Assembly: GCF_900113955.1 (NCBI RefSeq)
Contig: NZ_FORH01000009.1
Span: 1 to 64,000, forward strand
Direction of reading: 5' to 3'
DNA from: Celeribacter neptunius
GTDB lineage: Bacteria; Pseudomonadota; Alphaproteobacteria; Rhodobacterales; Rhodobacteraceae
DNA length: 64,000 nucleotides
Positions 55,725-64,000 of the stretch are shown piece by piece; positions within the stretch are counted from its first letter, which is position 1; each line of letters opens with the position of its first letter. A program made the position numbers and the translations under genes. Under the pieces are notes generated by a model. The model was not told where the DNA came from and did no database searches. It worked only from the letters and a program-made list of their open reading frames with translations.

Positions 55725-57641
55725 ATGAAGACCGTCACAATCCTTGGACCTTCGCAATCCGGCAAATCGTCATTGGCCGCGGCTCTGGCCGGGCTGGATA
55801 CGGGCAAGCCCCGCTCCCTGAGCCTGTTCGGCGAGACCGCGGTGACCATGTTCAACTATCTCGATCAGGACTGGAGCCTCCTCGATTGTCCCGGTGGCGC
55901 CGAAGGGCTGGCACAATCCGGCTCGGCGCTGGCGGTGAGCGATGCCGCTGTGCTCTGCGTACCGGCCGAGGCCGATGCCGCGGTCCTGGCCGCGCCTTAC
56001 CTGCGGCTTCTGGAAGCGTCCGGCGTGCCGACGCTTCTGTTCATCAACAAGGTGGATGCCGCCAGCGACCGCACCGCCGACATTGCCGCGGCGCTTCAGA
56101 CCTATTCTGCCCATGGCATCGTGCTCCGTGAAATTCCGATCCGCGAAAATGGCGAAATCACCGGTATGGTCGATCTGATCTCCGAACGCGCCTGGGCCTT
56201 CCATGAGGGCGAACGCTCGTCTCTGGTTGAGATGCCCGACTCTGCGCGGGCGCGTGAGGAAGAGGCGCGTGCCGAGTTGTTGGAGCATCTCGCGGATTTC
56301 GACGATCGTTTGCTCGAAGAGCTGATCGAAGATCAGAAGCCGATGAGCGACGAGCTCTATGATGTCGCCACCCGGGTGTTGCAGCATCACGATCTGATCC
56401 CGGCTTTTCTCGGCTCTGCCTCCCATGGCAACGGGCTGACCCGCCTGATGAAAAGCCTGCGTCATGAGGTGCCCGGTGTCGCGGCGCTGACCGAACGGTT
56501 CGGCGAGACCCCGGTGGCCGTGGGCATATTCGCCGATCAGGTCAAACATCTCGGCAAGACCGTGTTGATCCGCGCCGTGGGGGCCGCGCTCAAACCCGGG
56601 GCCGAGCTGATGGGCGGCGCGATCGGGTCGCTCGTCGATATCGACACCAAGACGGCCGTGACCGAACTTGCCTTGGGTGAAATTGCGCTCACTGTGAAAA
56701 CCGATCACCTTGCCTTGCGGGCCCCGATTTACGGGGCAGGGGGGGCCATCGACACGCCCGACTGGGCGGTGCCGCACAAGCCGAAGAACCGCGTTCTCGT
56801 GACGCCCGAGAGCGAACGCGATGAGGCGCGGCTTTCGGTGGCGCTGGGCAAATTGGCAGATATCGATCCGGGCCTCGCGGTCGAACAGGATCCGCAGAGC
56901 GGCAAGGCGATCCTTGCCACGCAAGGGGCGCTGCATCAGCGCCATGTGATCGAGAAGCTTGCCGATGTGTTCGGCGTCGCGGTGGAGACCCAGCATATTC
57001 CGCCGGCGCTGCGCGAGACCATCACCAAGCCGGGCGGGACGCATTACCGTCATCGCAAGCAATCCGGCGGCGCCGGGCAGTTTGCCGATGTGGTGATCGA
57101 AGTGACCCCGCTCGAGCGCGGTGCCGGTTTTGTCTTCGAGGAGATCGTCAAGGGCGGCGCGGTGCCGCGCAACTATATGTCGGCGGTCGAGGCCGGTGTG
57201 CGGGATGCGCTCGAGGCCGGACCCAATGGCCTGCCGGTGGTGGATCTCAAGGTCACGCTCACAGATGGCAAACACCACGCGGTGGACAGTTCCGACTATG
57301 CCTTCCGCGTCGCTGCGAAATCTGCCGTGCGTGAGGCTTTGAATGAGTGCAAACCGGTGGTGCTGCAGCCGATCGACAAGATCGCGGTCCATGTGCCGAG
57401 CATCTATTCCGGCGGGCTGATGCCGCTGATCACCGGGCTCAAGGGGCAGGTTCTGGGCTTCGAGGCCAATCCGGATGCCTCCGGTTGGGACGTGTTCAAC
57501 GCGCTCTTGCCGGCCACCGCCGAAGACGAGTTATTCCAGGCCTTGGGCAGCGCAACGCGCGGCACCGCCTGGTATCAGGCGGAGCTTGATCACTACGAAG
57601 AGACCTATGAACCGGTGAGCCAGCTCGCGGCTGTCGACTGA
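55725..57641 (+). CDS. EF-G-like protein with degenerate GTPase site
   Basis: Translation-factor-like protein of 638 residues, shorter than EF-G (about 700). The G domain keeps a P-loop (GPSQSGKS, 8-15) and NKVD, but G3 is DCPGG (54-58) instead of DTPGH, losing the catalytic His. The P-loop to G3 distance is about 40 residues and no RGIT-type switch I is present. Domains II, III, IV (KPGGTHYRHRKQSGGAGQFADV, DGKHHAVDSSDYAF) and V (IYSGGLMPLITGLKGQV) remain. It resembles the FusA2/EF-G-like paralogues found beside normal fusA in many bacteria; the role is uncertain. GGGAGG precedes the ATG. Confidence 0.85.
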   Translation: MKTVTILGPSQSGKSSLAAALAGLDTGKPRSLSLFGETAVTMFNYLDQDWSLLDCPGGAEGLAQSGSALAVSDAAVLCVPAEADAAVLAAPYLRLLEASGVPTLLFINKVDAASDRTADIAAALQTYSAHGIVLREIPIRENGEITGMVDLISERAWAFHEGERSSLVEMPDSARAREEEARAELLEHLADFDDRLLEELIEDQKPMSDELYDVATRVLQHHDLIPAFLGSASHGNGLTRLMKSLRHEVPGVAALTERFGETPVAVGIFADQVKHLGKTVLIRAVGAALKPGAELMGGAIGSLVDIDTKTAVTELALGEIALTVKTDHLALRAPIYGAGGAIDTPDWAVPHKPKNRVLVTPESERDEARLSVALGKLADIDPGLAVEQDPQSGKAILATQGALHQRHVIEKLADVFGVAVETQHIPPALRETITKPGGTHYRHRKQSGGAGQFADVVIEVTPLERGAGFVFEEIVKGGAVPRNYMSAVEAGVRDALEAGPNGLPVVDLKVTLTDGKHHAVDSSDYAFRVAAKSAVREALNECKPVVLQPIDKIAVHVPSIYSGGLMPLITGLKGQVLGFEANPDASGWDVFNALLPATAEDELFQALGSATRGTAWYQAELDHYEETYEPVSQLAAVD

Positions 57642-57679
57642 GCCGTGACATAATCTGGTCAGACCTACGGGGGGAGAAG

Positions 57680-57708
57680 ACCGCCGGGCCTCTGGGCTTG
57701 GCGGTTTT
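57680..57708 (+). terminator. Rho-independent terminator of the EF-G-like gene
   Basis: Stem ACCGCC / GGCGGT (57680-57685 and 57700-57705) with an additional inner GGCC/GGGC pairing, followed by TTTC. Confidence 0.6.
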
Positions 57709-57839
57709 CTCTGTCCAGGGTTGGTCTCGCACGAGAGTTTTGCGGCGACGGAATGCGTGGGCTCCCGCGTATCACCCTCATAGTCGCCGCTCTCGGATGG
57801 ACCCGACATATTGCGGACCGGGTCATTGAAAGGTCTGAT

Positions 57840-59009
57840 ATGAAACTCTTATACCGTTTTCTGATTGTCGCTTTGATCGCTGTCGCCGGCTATGTCGGCT
57901 GGGCCCAGTTTCGCGCGGATGGCGAGGCGGCCCCGCCGCAGACTGCCCAGGTGACGCGCGGCACGGTGCAGGAAACGGTTCTGGCCTCCGGTGTGATCGA
58001 AGCCTCGCAGCTCGTCAGCGTCGGCGCCCGCACCTCGGGTCAGATCGAAACCCTGGCGGTCGGGCTTGGCGACGAGGTCGCAGCCGGCGATCTCATCGCC
58101 CAGATCGACAGCGAAGATCAGAAGAACGACGTGCTGCAGGCCGAGGCCGATCTCGCCAATATCGAGGCGCAGATCGCGGCCAAGAACGCGTCTTTGAAAA
58201 AGGCGCAATTGTCGCTCGAACGTCTGACCCGGTTGAGCGCGCAAAACTACGCCTCGCAGGAAGATGTCGAAAGCGCCACCGCCGATCTTCAGGTCTATGA
58301 GGCCGAGTTGGAGGCCCTGGGGGCGCAGAAATCCTCCGCCGAAGTCACCGTCTCCACCGCCAAGATCGCGCTCGAACGCACCCGGGTGACCGCGCCGATC
58401 GATGGCACGGTTGTGGCCGTGGTGGTCGATGAGGGCCAGACGGTGAATGCCAACACCACCTCACCGACCATCGTGAAAATCGCCAATCTCGACAAGATGA
58501 TCGTGAAGGCTGAGATTTCGGAGGCCGATGTGGTGCATGTCGCTGCCGGTCAGAGCGTCAGCTTCACCATTCTGGGCGAGCCGGACAATCCGTTTTCCGC
58601 CACCGTGCGCGATGTCGAACCGGCCCCCTCGGAGATCGAGGACAGCGATACGATCAGCACGGATGCGGCGATCTATTACAATGGCCGCCTCGAGGTCGCG
58701 AACCCGGAGCACCTGTTGCGGATCGGCATGACCACACAGGTGTCTATCGTGCTGGACGAGGCGCGGGACGTGTTGACGGTGCCGTCATCGGCGCTGAGCG
58801 CGGGGTCGGACGGGCAATACATGGTCTTGCTTTATGAGGCCGATACCGGGGCGAGCCATCCGCAGCCGGTCGAGGTCGGGCTCAACAACAAGGTGACGGC
58901 CGTGATCATCTCCGGCCTGTCCGAGGGCGATCAGGTCGTGACCGGCGCCAGCCTGTCTTCTGCCTCGTCCTCGAGCAATCAACGCATGGGCCCTCCGGGG
59001 ATGTTCTAA
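57840..59009 (+). CDS. macA: MacA-type periplasmic adaptor of an ABC efflux pump
   Basis: Membrane-fusion protein of 389 residues anchored by an N-terminal transmembrane helix (about 5-22). Order: barrel-sandwich/lipoyl halves (GVIEASQLVSVGARTSGQI, about 60-90 and TVVAVVVDEGQTVNA), an alpha-helical coiled-coil hairpin (about 100-185), a beta-barrel and a membrane-proximal domain. AAAGG precedes the ATG at 57840; the longer frame from 57753 lacks one. macB follows after one base, so it supplies the adaptor for that pump; an outer-membrane TolC is needed from elsewhere. Confidence 0.92.
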   Translation: MKLLYRFLIVALIAVAGYVGWAQFRADGEAAPPQTAQVTRGTVQETVLASGVIEASQLVSVGARTSGQIETLAVGLGDEVAAGDLIAQIDSEDQKNDVLQAEADLANIEAQIAAKNASLKKAQLSLERLTRLSAQNYASQEDVESATADLQVYEAELEALGAQKSSAEVTVSTAKIALERTRVTAPIDGTVVAVVVDEGQTVNANTTSPTIVKIANLDKMIVKAEISEADVVHVAAGQSVSFTILGEPDNPFSATVRDVEPAPSEIEDSDTISTDAAIYYNGRLEVANPEHLLRIGMTTQVSIVLDEARDVLTVPSSALSAGSDGQYMVLLYEADTGASHPQPVEVGLNNKVTAVIISGLSEGDQVVTGASLSSASSSSNQRMGPPGMF

Positions 59010-59010
59010 G

Positions 59011-60957
59011 ATGACCGATCCTCTCATTTCCGCCCGCGGCATCAGCCGCAGTTTCCAAGCCGGTGACGAGACCATCACCGTGTTGCGCGATGTCGATATC
59101 GATATCTACCCCGGCGAAATGGTCGCCATCATCGGCGCCTCCGGCTCCGGCAAATCGACCCTGATGAACATTCTCGGCTGTCTCGATCGGGCCAGTTCGG
59201 GGACCTATTCCTTCGGGGCGCGCGATGTCAGCGATCTCGGACACGATGAATTGGCGCAATTGCGGCGTGAGCATTTCGGCTTCATCTTTCAGCGCTATCA
59301 GCTGCTGTCCGATCTCGATGCGGTCGGAAATGTCGAAGTGCCGGCGATCTATGCCGGGGCGGCGCGCGGCGCAAGGCGCGCCCATGCGCAGGAGCTTTTG
59401 ACCCAGCTCGGTCTCGACACCCGTTTCGATCATCGCCCCACCGAATTGTCCGGTGGTCAGCAACAGCGGGTCTCCGTCGCCCGCGCCCTGATGAATGGCG
59501 GCGAGGTCATTCTCGCCGATGAACCCACCGGTGCGCTCGACAGCAAGAGCGGCAAGGATCTCATTGCGCTGCTGCGCGATCTCAATGCCAAGGGGCACAC
59601 GATCGTCATGGTCACCCATGACCCGAATGTCGCCGAACATGCCCATCGGATCATCGAGATCAGCGACGGGCGGATCGTTTCCGACACGCGCAAGACCCCG
59701 GAAAAGGATCAATCCGTGCAACCCGAACGTCCGTTCAAGGACAGCCATGGTGCCGGCGCCATGCTGCGGCGTTTGTCCGAGGCCTTCAGCATTTCCCTCA
59801 AAGCCATGCTGGCGCATCGGACGCGGTCGTTTCTGACCATGCTCGGGATTATCATCGGCATCGCTTCCGTGGTGCTGGTGGTGGCGCTCGGCAATGGCAC
59901 CCAGGAAAAGGTGTTGGAGAATATCAGCTCGCTCGGCACCAATACGATCACCGTGCGGGCCGGGTCCGGCTTCGGATCACGCGATCAGGGGCGGATTGAA
60001 ACGCTGATGCCGTCGGATGCCGATGCGCTGGCGCTGATGGATCTGGCGGACAGTGTCTCGCCCGCCGTGTCCTCGGCAGCCTCCGTGCTCTACCGCAACA
60101 CCGAGGCCTCGGCGACGATCGGCGGGGTCTCCGGCGACTATTTTTCGGTGCATGCTTATGAGACGGTTTCCGGCACGGTGTTCACCGAGACGGATGTCGC
60201 CGATTACGCCCAGGTGGGGGTGATCGATGAGGACACGCGCGATACATTCTTTGAGGATGGCACCGATCCTCTGGGTCAGGTGCTGATCCTCGGCCATGTG
60301 CCGGTGCGGGTGATCGGTGTCGTGCGCTCTACCGGTGCCACCTTCGGGCCCTCGTCGCTCAATGTCTGGGTGCCCTATACCACCTCGATGGCGCGTATCT
60401 CCGGTCAGAACTATCTCGACAGTATCGGCGTGCGGGTCCGAGACGATTACGACATGGATCAGGCCGAGACAGAGATTTCCGCGCTCTTGACCGCACGCCA
60501 TGGCACCGAGGATTTCTTCCTGACAAATACCGATACGATCCGCGAAACCATTACCTCGACCACCGAGACGTTGACCTATCTGGTGGCGATGATCGCGGTG
60601 ATCTCGCTGGTGGTCGGTGGTATCGGCGTGATGAATATCATGCTCGTTTCGGTGACCGAGCGGACCAAGGAAATCGGGGTGCGTATCGCCATCGGGGCGC
60701 GGCGCTCCGATATCGTCAGCCAGTTCCTGATCGAGGCGGTGATGGTCTGTCTCGTCGGTGGCGTGCTGGGCATCGCGGCGGCGTTGTCGGGCGGTTTCCT
60801 GATCGAGGAATTCGCCAGCGATGTCCGGTTGAGTTTCTCGAGTACGGCGGTCGTCGTGGCCTTCCTGTCCTCGACGCTGATCGGCGTTACCTTCGGTTAC
60901 CTGCCGGCGCGCAATGCCGCCCGGCTCGATCCGGTGGTAGCGCTGAGCCGCGAGTAA
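59011..60957 (+). CDS. macB: MacB-type ABC transporter, fused ATPase and FtsX-like permease
   Basis: Mechanotransmission ABC exporter of 648 residues, active as a dimer. N-terminal ATPase: Walker A GASGSGKST (about 44-52), signature LSGGQQQRVSVARAL, Walker B VILADEPTGALD. The C-terminal half has one membrane helix (about 275-295), a large periplasmic MacB core domain (about 300-510) and three terminal helices with the FtsX pattern (VGGIGVMNIMLVSVTERTKEIGVRIAIGARR). It exports macrolides, lipopeptides or toxins in other species; the substrate here is unknown. Confidence 0.93.
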   Translation: MTDPLISARGISRSFQAGDETITVLRDVDIDIYPGEMVAIIGASGSGKSTLMNILGCLDRASSGTYSFGARDVSDLGHDELAQLRREHFGFIFQRYQLLSDLDAVGNVEVPAIYAGAARGARRAHAQELLTQLGLDTRFDHRPTELSGGQQQRVSVARALMNGGEVILADEPTGALDSKSGKDLIALLRDLNAKGHTIVMVTHDPNVAEHAHRIIEISDGRIVSDTRKTPEKDQSVQPERPFKDSHGAGAMLRRLSEAFSISLKAMLAHRTRSFLTMLGIIIGIASVVLVVALGNGTQEKVLENISSLGTNTITVRAGSGFGSRDQGRIETLMPSDADALALMDLADSVSPAVSSAASVLYRNTEASATIGGVSGDYFSVHAYETVSGTVFTETDVADYAQVGVIDEDTRDTFFEDGTDPLGQVLILGHVPVRVIGVVRSTGATFGPSSLNVWVPYTTSMARISGQNYLDSIGVRVRDDYDMDQAETEISALLTARHGTEDFFLTNTDTIRETITSTTETLTYLVAMIAVISLVVGGIGVMNIMLVSVTERTKEIGVRIAIGARRSDIVSQFLIEAVMVCLVGGVLGIAAALSGGFLIEEFASDVRLSFSSTAVVVAFLSSTLIGVTFGYLPARNAARLDPVVALSRE

Positions 60958-61105
60958 GGCCTTCGCTTCCTCACTGCGAGACGTCGATGCGTGCCAGGGG
61001 CGCAAGGGTCATGACCCGCTTATTCTTGATCGCTCACCCATGATGACCTATGCCATGCCAAAGGCCGGACGAGAGGCTTGTCTGGCACGGCAATGACACG
61101 GGACC

Positions 61106-61792
61106 ATGCTCATGGGCACTGCGCAGGTATTTTCTTCGCTTCTGGAGTTTCTGTCGAAAGGCGGGGCGTCGATCTGGGCGATTGCTGTTCTGTCCGTGCT
61201 GGCCATGGCGTTGATCCTCTGGAAGCTCTGGGACCTCTCGGCGCTTGGCGCCTGGCGCAGCATGTCCGGCGTGGAACGCGCGCTCGAGCTTTGGGCCAAG
61301 GGCGAGGTCAGTGCTGCCACGGACTTTCTGGCGTCGCGGCGCGGTCTGCGCTCGCGCTTTCTCCGGGCTGCCATGGCGGCGCATCAGTCGCAGGACTTCG
61401 ATGCTGCGGCGGCGGAGTCTGAGACCACCCGGATCGCCAAGAACCATCTGGCCCGCGCCAAAAGCGGTCTGCGGCCGCTGGAACTGATCGCGACCATCGC
61501 ACCGCTTTTGGGGCTGTTGGGCACGGTTCTGGGCATGATCGCGGCGTTTCAAACCCTGCAGACCGCCGGTGCCAAGGCCGATCCCGCGATGCTCGCCGGC
61601 GGTATCTGGGAAGCGCTTCTGACCACCGCGGCCGGCATGGCGGTGGCGATCCCCGCCTCGATCGCCTTCACCGGGTTCGAAGCGGTGGCCGACCGGTTGC
61701 GCCACGAATTCGAGGACATGGCCACCCGCGTCTTTCTGCGCCCGCGTCCCTCTGCCGAGCATGCGCCCCGGATGGCGCAGGCGGCGGAGTGA
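61106..61792 (+). CDS. exbB: ExbB/TolQ-type proton-channel protein
   Basis: Inner-membrane protein of about 228 residues with three transmembrane helices (about 20-40, 125-147, 160-185). The MotA/TolQ/ExbB pattern is clear: LRPLELIATIAPLLGLLGTVLGMIAAFQ and EALLTTAAGMAVAIPASIAF, including the Thr residues lining the pore. A second ATG 6 bases later (61112) has better spacing from a weak GGGA. With two ExbD genes and tonB downstream it energises outer-membrane transport; no TonB-dependent receptor is in the window. Confidence 0.92.
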   Translation: MLMGTAQVFSSLLEFLSKGGASIWAIAVLSVLAMALILWKLWDLSALGAWRSMSGVERALELWAKGEVSAATDFLASRRGLRSRFLRAAMAAHQSQDFDAAAAESETTRIAKNHLARAKSGLRPLELIATIAPLLGLLGTVLGMIAAFQTLQTAGAKADPAMLAGGIWEALLTTAAGMAVAIPASIAFTGFEAVADRLRHEFEDMATRVFLRPRPSAEHAPRMAQAAE

Positions 61793-61795
61793 GGT

Positions 61796-62170
61796 ATGGA
61801 GTTCGGGGAGCCGAGACGCCGGCATCGCATGTCGCTGACGCCGATGATCGATGTGGTCTTTCTGCTTCTGGTGTTCTTCATGCTGGCCTCGCGTTTTGGC
61901 GTGCCGGGACAGGTGCCGCTCAGCTTGGGCGGCGGCTCCGCCTCCTATAGCGGTCCCGCCCGGCTCATTACCGTGGAGGCCGATGGGCTGGAGTTGAACG
62001 GGGTGGGGCAAAGCCAAGAGGCGGTGCTCGCCGCCCTGCCGGGCCTCACCGCGACACAAGACGATATGATCGTGTTGCAAGCCGGGGATGGCGTCTCGCT
62101 GCAACGGCTGATGGCGGTGATGCAATGGCTCGGTACGGCGGGCTATGGCAATCTCGTGCTGGTGGAGTGA
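61796..62170 (+). CDS. exbD: ExbD/TolR-type protein, first copy (canonical membrane Asp)
   Basis: Biopolymer transport protein of 124 residues: a short cytoplasmic N-terminus, one transmembrane helix (about 17-36) and a periplasmic domain. The proton-relay aspartate is D19 in LTPMIDVVFLLLVFFML. The periplasmic part (VEADGLELNGVGQSQEAVLAAL to GYGNLVLV) has the ExbD fold. It starts 3 bases after exbB and ends 3 bases before a second, divergent exbD. Confidence 0.92.
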   Translation: MEFGEPRRRHRMSLTPMIDVVFLLLVFFMLASRFGVPGQVPLSLGGGSASYSGPARLITVEADGLELNGVGQSQEAVLAALPGLTATQDDMIVLQAGDGVSLQRLMAVMQWLGTAGYGNLVLVE

Positions 62171-62173
62171 GCG

Positions 62174-62605
62174 ATGGAGTTCTCCGAACCGCCCCGCAAA
62201 TCCCCGGTCGAAAGCGTTGTTCCGATGATCAACGTGGTGTTTCTCCTGCTGATCTTCTTCCTGATGGCGGCCCGGATCGCGCCGCCGGATGCGCTCGATG
62301 TGGATCTGCCGGAGGCGGCGGGCCTGACCGAGGTCGAGGCCGAATTGCCGCTTTACCTCGGACGCGACGGGACATTGGCCTTTCGTGATGCGCAGGGGCG
62401 CGAAGCGGCGCTCAAAGCGCTGAGCGAGGCTCGCGAGACCCTTTGTGCCACGGCGGCGGCCTGTCCGGACGAGACGGGCCCCAGAGTGGCCTTGCATGCC
62501 GATCGCGAGGTCGCGGCCAGGACGGTCGCCGCGCTTCTGCCGGAACTGGCACGGCTCGGCTTTCAACGGGTCGAGGTGATCACCCGGCAGGGAGGCGGCC
62601 AGTGA
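62174..62605 (+). CDS. ExbD/TolR-type protein, second copy (Asp-to-Asn in membrane helix)
   Basis: Biopolymer transport protein of 143 residues with the same layout as the preceding gene, but the helix reads VVPMINVVFLLLIFFLM: residue 20 is Asn (codon AAC) where the proton-carrying Asp is expected. The periplasmic part is longer and contains two Cys (CATAAC). It may form a mixed dimer with the first ExbD. It ends with the tonB start overlapping (GTGA). Confidence 0.9.
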   Translation: MEFSEPPRKSPVESVVPMINVVFLLLIFFLMAARIAPPDALDVDLPEAAGLTEVEAELPLYLGRDGTLAFRDAQGREAALKALSEARETLCATAAACPDETGPRVALHADREVAARTVAALLPELARLGFQRVEVITRQGGGQ

Positions 62606-63432
62606 CCCGTGTCCTGACAGCCGGGCTCTTCCTGTCGCTGGCATTGGGCGCGCATCTGGCGCTGGCCGCGGTCGCTTTTCGGAGCGGGGCCGATGGTGCC
62701 TCGGCGGCGGGGGAAGGTGGTGAGGCGGCGTTGTCGCTCCAAGCCAGCACTCTTGCGGTGGCGGACATGGTGGCGCAATGGCAGCGCCCGGTTGCGGCGC
62801 CGATCGAGACGCTGGCGACGCAGCGGGGTGTGCCGCAAATCCCCAAGGCCGATGTCGGGATAGACTTGCCCCAGGTCGATGTCGTGCCGGAGCTGCCCGC
62901 GCTTGCCGTTCCGATGACGTCAGAGCAATCGGCGGGCGCGGAGGTCTTTACCGCCCCGAGCGCCCCGAGCGTGCCACCGCCTGCGGCGCCAGAGCCGAAA
63001 GCACAGGCGAAGCCAGAAACCCGGACAGCGCAGACACGCCCTGCCGTTTCAGGCGCAGATCATGCCAGTCAGGACAGTCGTGCTGCCGGCGCCGGCGGGG
63101 GGCAGGCGGCAGGGCAATCCGCTGCCGCGGCCTCCGGGGGAAGCCTCTCCGGGGCAGAGCGTCAATCGGCCCTGGCGCAATGGCGCGCGCAGATCAATCG
63201 CAGCATCGCCCGCAAGACCCGCGCCGTACGGGGGCGCGGCGCGGTGCTGCTCGAGATCTCGATTGCGGAGTCCGGGAAGCTTCTGGCGGTGCGGGTCGTG
63301 CGTGGTTCCGGAAACGCGTCCCTCGATGCTGCGGCCGTCGAGGCGGTGAAACGTGTCGGGCGTTTTCCCGCCGCGCCCAAGGGGCTGAGCGGTACGCGGT
63401 TCGATTTCGGATTGCCGATGCGCTTCGAATGA
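62602..63432 (+). CDS. tonB: TonB-family energy-transducing protein
   Basis: Protein of 276 residues. A single N-terminal membrane anchor (LTAGLFLSLALGAHLALAAVAF) is followed by a long Ala/Pro/Gln-rich spacer (about 30-190), and a C-terminal TonB domain (about 195-276) with AQWRAQINRSIARKTRAVRGRG, VLLEISIAESGKLLAVRVVRGSGNASLDAAAVEAVKR and FPAAPKGLSG. The spacer is shorter in Lys-Pro repeats than enterobacterial TonB. The GTG start after GGGAGG overlaps the exbD stop by 4 bases. It completes the exbB-exbD-exbD-tonB operon. Confidence 0.92.
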   Translation: MTRVLTAGLFLSLALGAHLALAAVAFRSGADGASAAGEGGEAALSLQASTLAVADMVAQWQRPVAAPIETLATQRGVPQIPKADVGIDLPQVDVVPELPALAVPMTSEQSAGAEVFTAPSAPSVPPPAAPEPKAQAKPETRTAQTRPAVSGADHASQDSRAAGAGGGQAAGQSAAAASGGSLSGAERQSALAQWRAQINRSIARKTRAVRGRGAVLLEISIAESGKLLAVRVVRGSGNASLDAAAVEAVKRVGRFPAAPKGLSGTRFDFGLPMRFE

Positions 63433-63520
63433 GGCAGGCCGGGAACAGGTCCTATGACAGCTTGACCTTGGCCTGTGCCACAGGACATTTTGGGCCGATG
63501 CAAACGGTATGGATGTGGCG

Positions 63521-64000
63521 ATGACTGTGGGAAAGCGGCTTTTCGATATTGTTCTGGCGCTGATCCTGGCCGTGTTGCTCCTGCCTTTGATCCTGGTGCT
63601 GGCATTGATCCTCTTGCTGCGGGAGGGGCGACCGGTGCTGTTTCTGTCCGAACGGATGCGGGCGCCGGATCGCGGGTTTCAGCTGGTGAAATTTCGCACC
63701 ATGACCCCGGATGCCTCCGATGGCGGCGCCTCGGGCGGGCACAAGGCGATGCGGATCACCCGGACGGGGCATCTGTTGCGCCGCACAAGGCTCGATGAAA
63801 TGCCGCAGCTCTGGAACATCCTGATGGGAGATATGTCCTTTGTCGGGCCGCGCCCGCCGTTGCGCCGCTATGTCGAGCGATTTCCGGAGACCTATGGGGC
63901 GGTGTTGCGCAACCGGCCGGGGGTCACCGGGCTGGCGACTTTGCGGTTTCATGCGCATGAGGATCTTCTGATGTCCTCATGCCGTTCGACCGAGGAGGCG
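63521..64000 (+). CDS. Bacterial sugar transferase (undecaprenyl-phosphate phosphosugar transferase type), partial at right edge
   Basis: The first 160 codons of a small monotopic sugar-phosphate transferase. It starts [26 protein letters not shown] (one membrane-embedded helix, about 8-34), followed by [39 protein letters not shown] and [10 protein letters not shown]. These are the PF02397 motifs, with the catalytic DE pair in LDEMPQ. It begins a lipid-linked oligosaccharide for capsule, exopolysaccharide or a glycoprotein. The C-terminus is cut by the window end. Neighbouring polysaccharide genes would lie to the right. Confidence 0.88.
   Translation, partial: MTVGKRLFDIVLALILAVLLLPLILVLALILLLREGRPVLFLSERMRAPDRGFQLVKFRTMTPDASDGGASGGHKAMRITRTGHLLRRTRLDEMPQLWNILMGDMSFVGPRPPLRRYVERFPETYGAVLRNRPGVTGLATLRFHAHEDLLMSSCRSTEEA

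Noticed and set aside
63499-63525. Eight-codon frame (MQTVWMWR) before the sugar transferase
   Set aside because: No ribosome site or structure; overlap with the next start is likely incidental.

Overview
The window looks like a chromosomal stretch of a Rhodobacterales alphaproteobacterium (Roseobacter/Rhodobacter group; the genus cannot be fixed from sequence alone). Support comes from the high GC content, the alphaproteobacterial-type serC with its structured leader, DUF6525 and IalB-family proteins, a PutA without its own DNA-binding domain next to an Lrp-type PutR, and the order rsfS-rlmH-gpmI-envC-ctpA-rppH. Almost all of it is ordinary, densely packed core genome. I see no rRNA, tRNA, CRISPR array, prophage or insertion sequence.

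Layout. 1-9.4 kb: a class III alcohol dehydrogenase cut by the left edge; the whole phosphorylated serine pathway (serA and serC leftward, serB rightward) with a probable serC leader RNA; a TSUP exporter; an IalB-like protein; rlmN; an orphan AcfC-like binding protein; a small ribbon-helix-helix protein. 9.4-16.7 kb: an ABC exporter with a leader peptide/hairpin in front, a LOG protein, dapD, a GlsB membrane protein, a COG0523 metallochaperone GTPase under a likely Zur operator, and a glutamate-receptor-like channel protein. 17-30 kb: dapE-GNAT-glycosyltransferase, rnr, a MltB transglycosylase, then the leftward envelope/ribosome operon and an MscS channel. 30-38.4 kb: leuC-leuD and leuB, separated by about 5 kb holding HdeD, EF-hand, AtoDA CoA-transferase, membrane and phosphatase-fold genes. 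38.4-44.6 kb: putR/putA, a universal stress protein and an alanine/glycine:cation symporter.

44.7-51.6 kb is the most unusual part: three adjacent genes encoding a transglutaminase-DUF2126 amidoligase, a circularly permuted ATP-grasp fused to an alpha-E domain, and a second transglutaminase. This matches a conserved but biochemically undefined peptide-ligation/modification system; the proteasome-like Anbu peptidase often linked to it is not adjacent here. 51.6-55.6 kb is a leftward redox cluster (glutathionyl-hydroquinone reductase, YgiD-type dioxygenase, DoxX, F420-reductase-like protein) divergent from a LysR regulator. 55.7-64 kb carries an EF-G paralogue lacking key GTPase residues, macA-macB, an exbB-exbD-exbD-tonB operon in which one ExbD has Asn in place of the membrane Asp, and the start of a sugar transferase cut by the right edge.

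Start codons were chosen from visible Shine-Dalgarno sequences and family N-termini. Function calls rest on recognisable motifs and remembered family features; no database search was possible.
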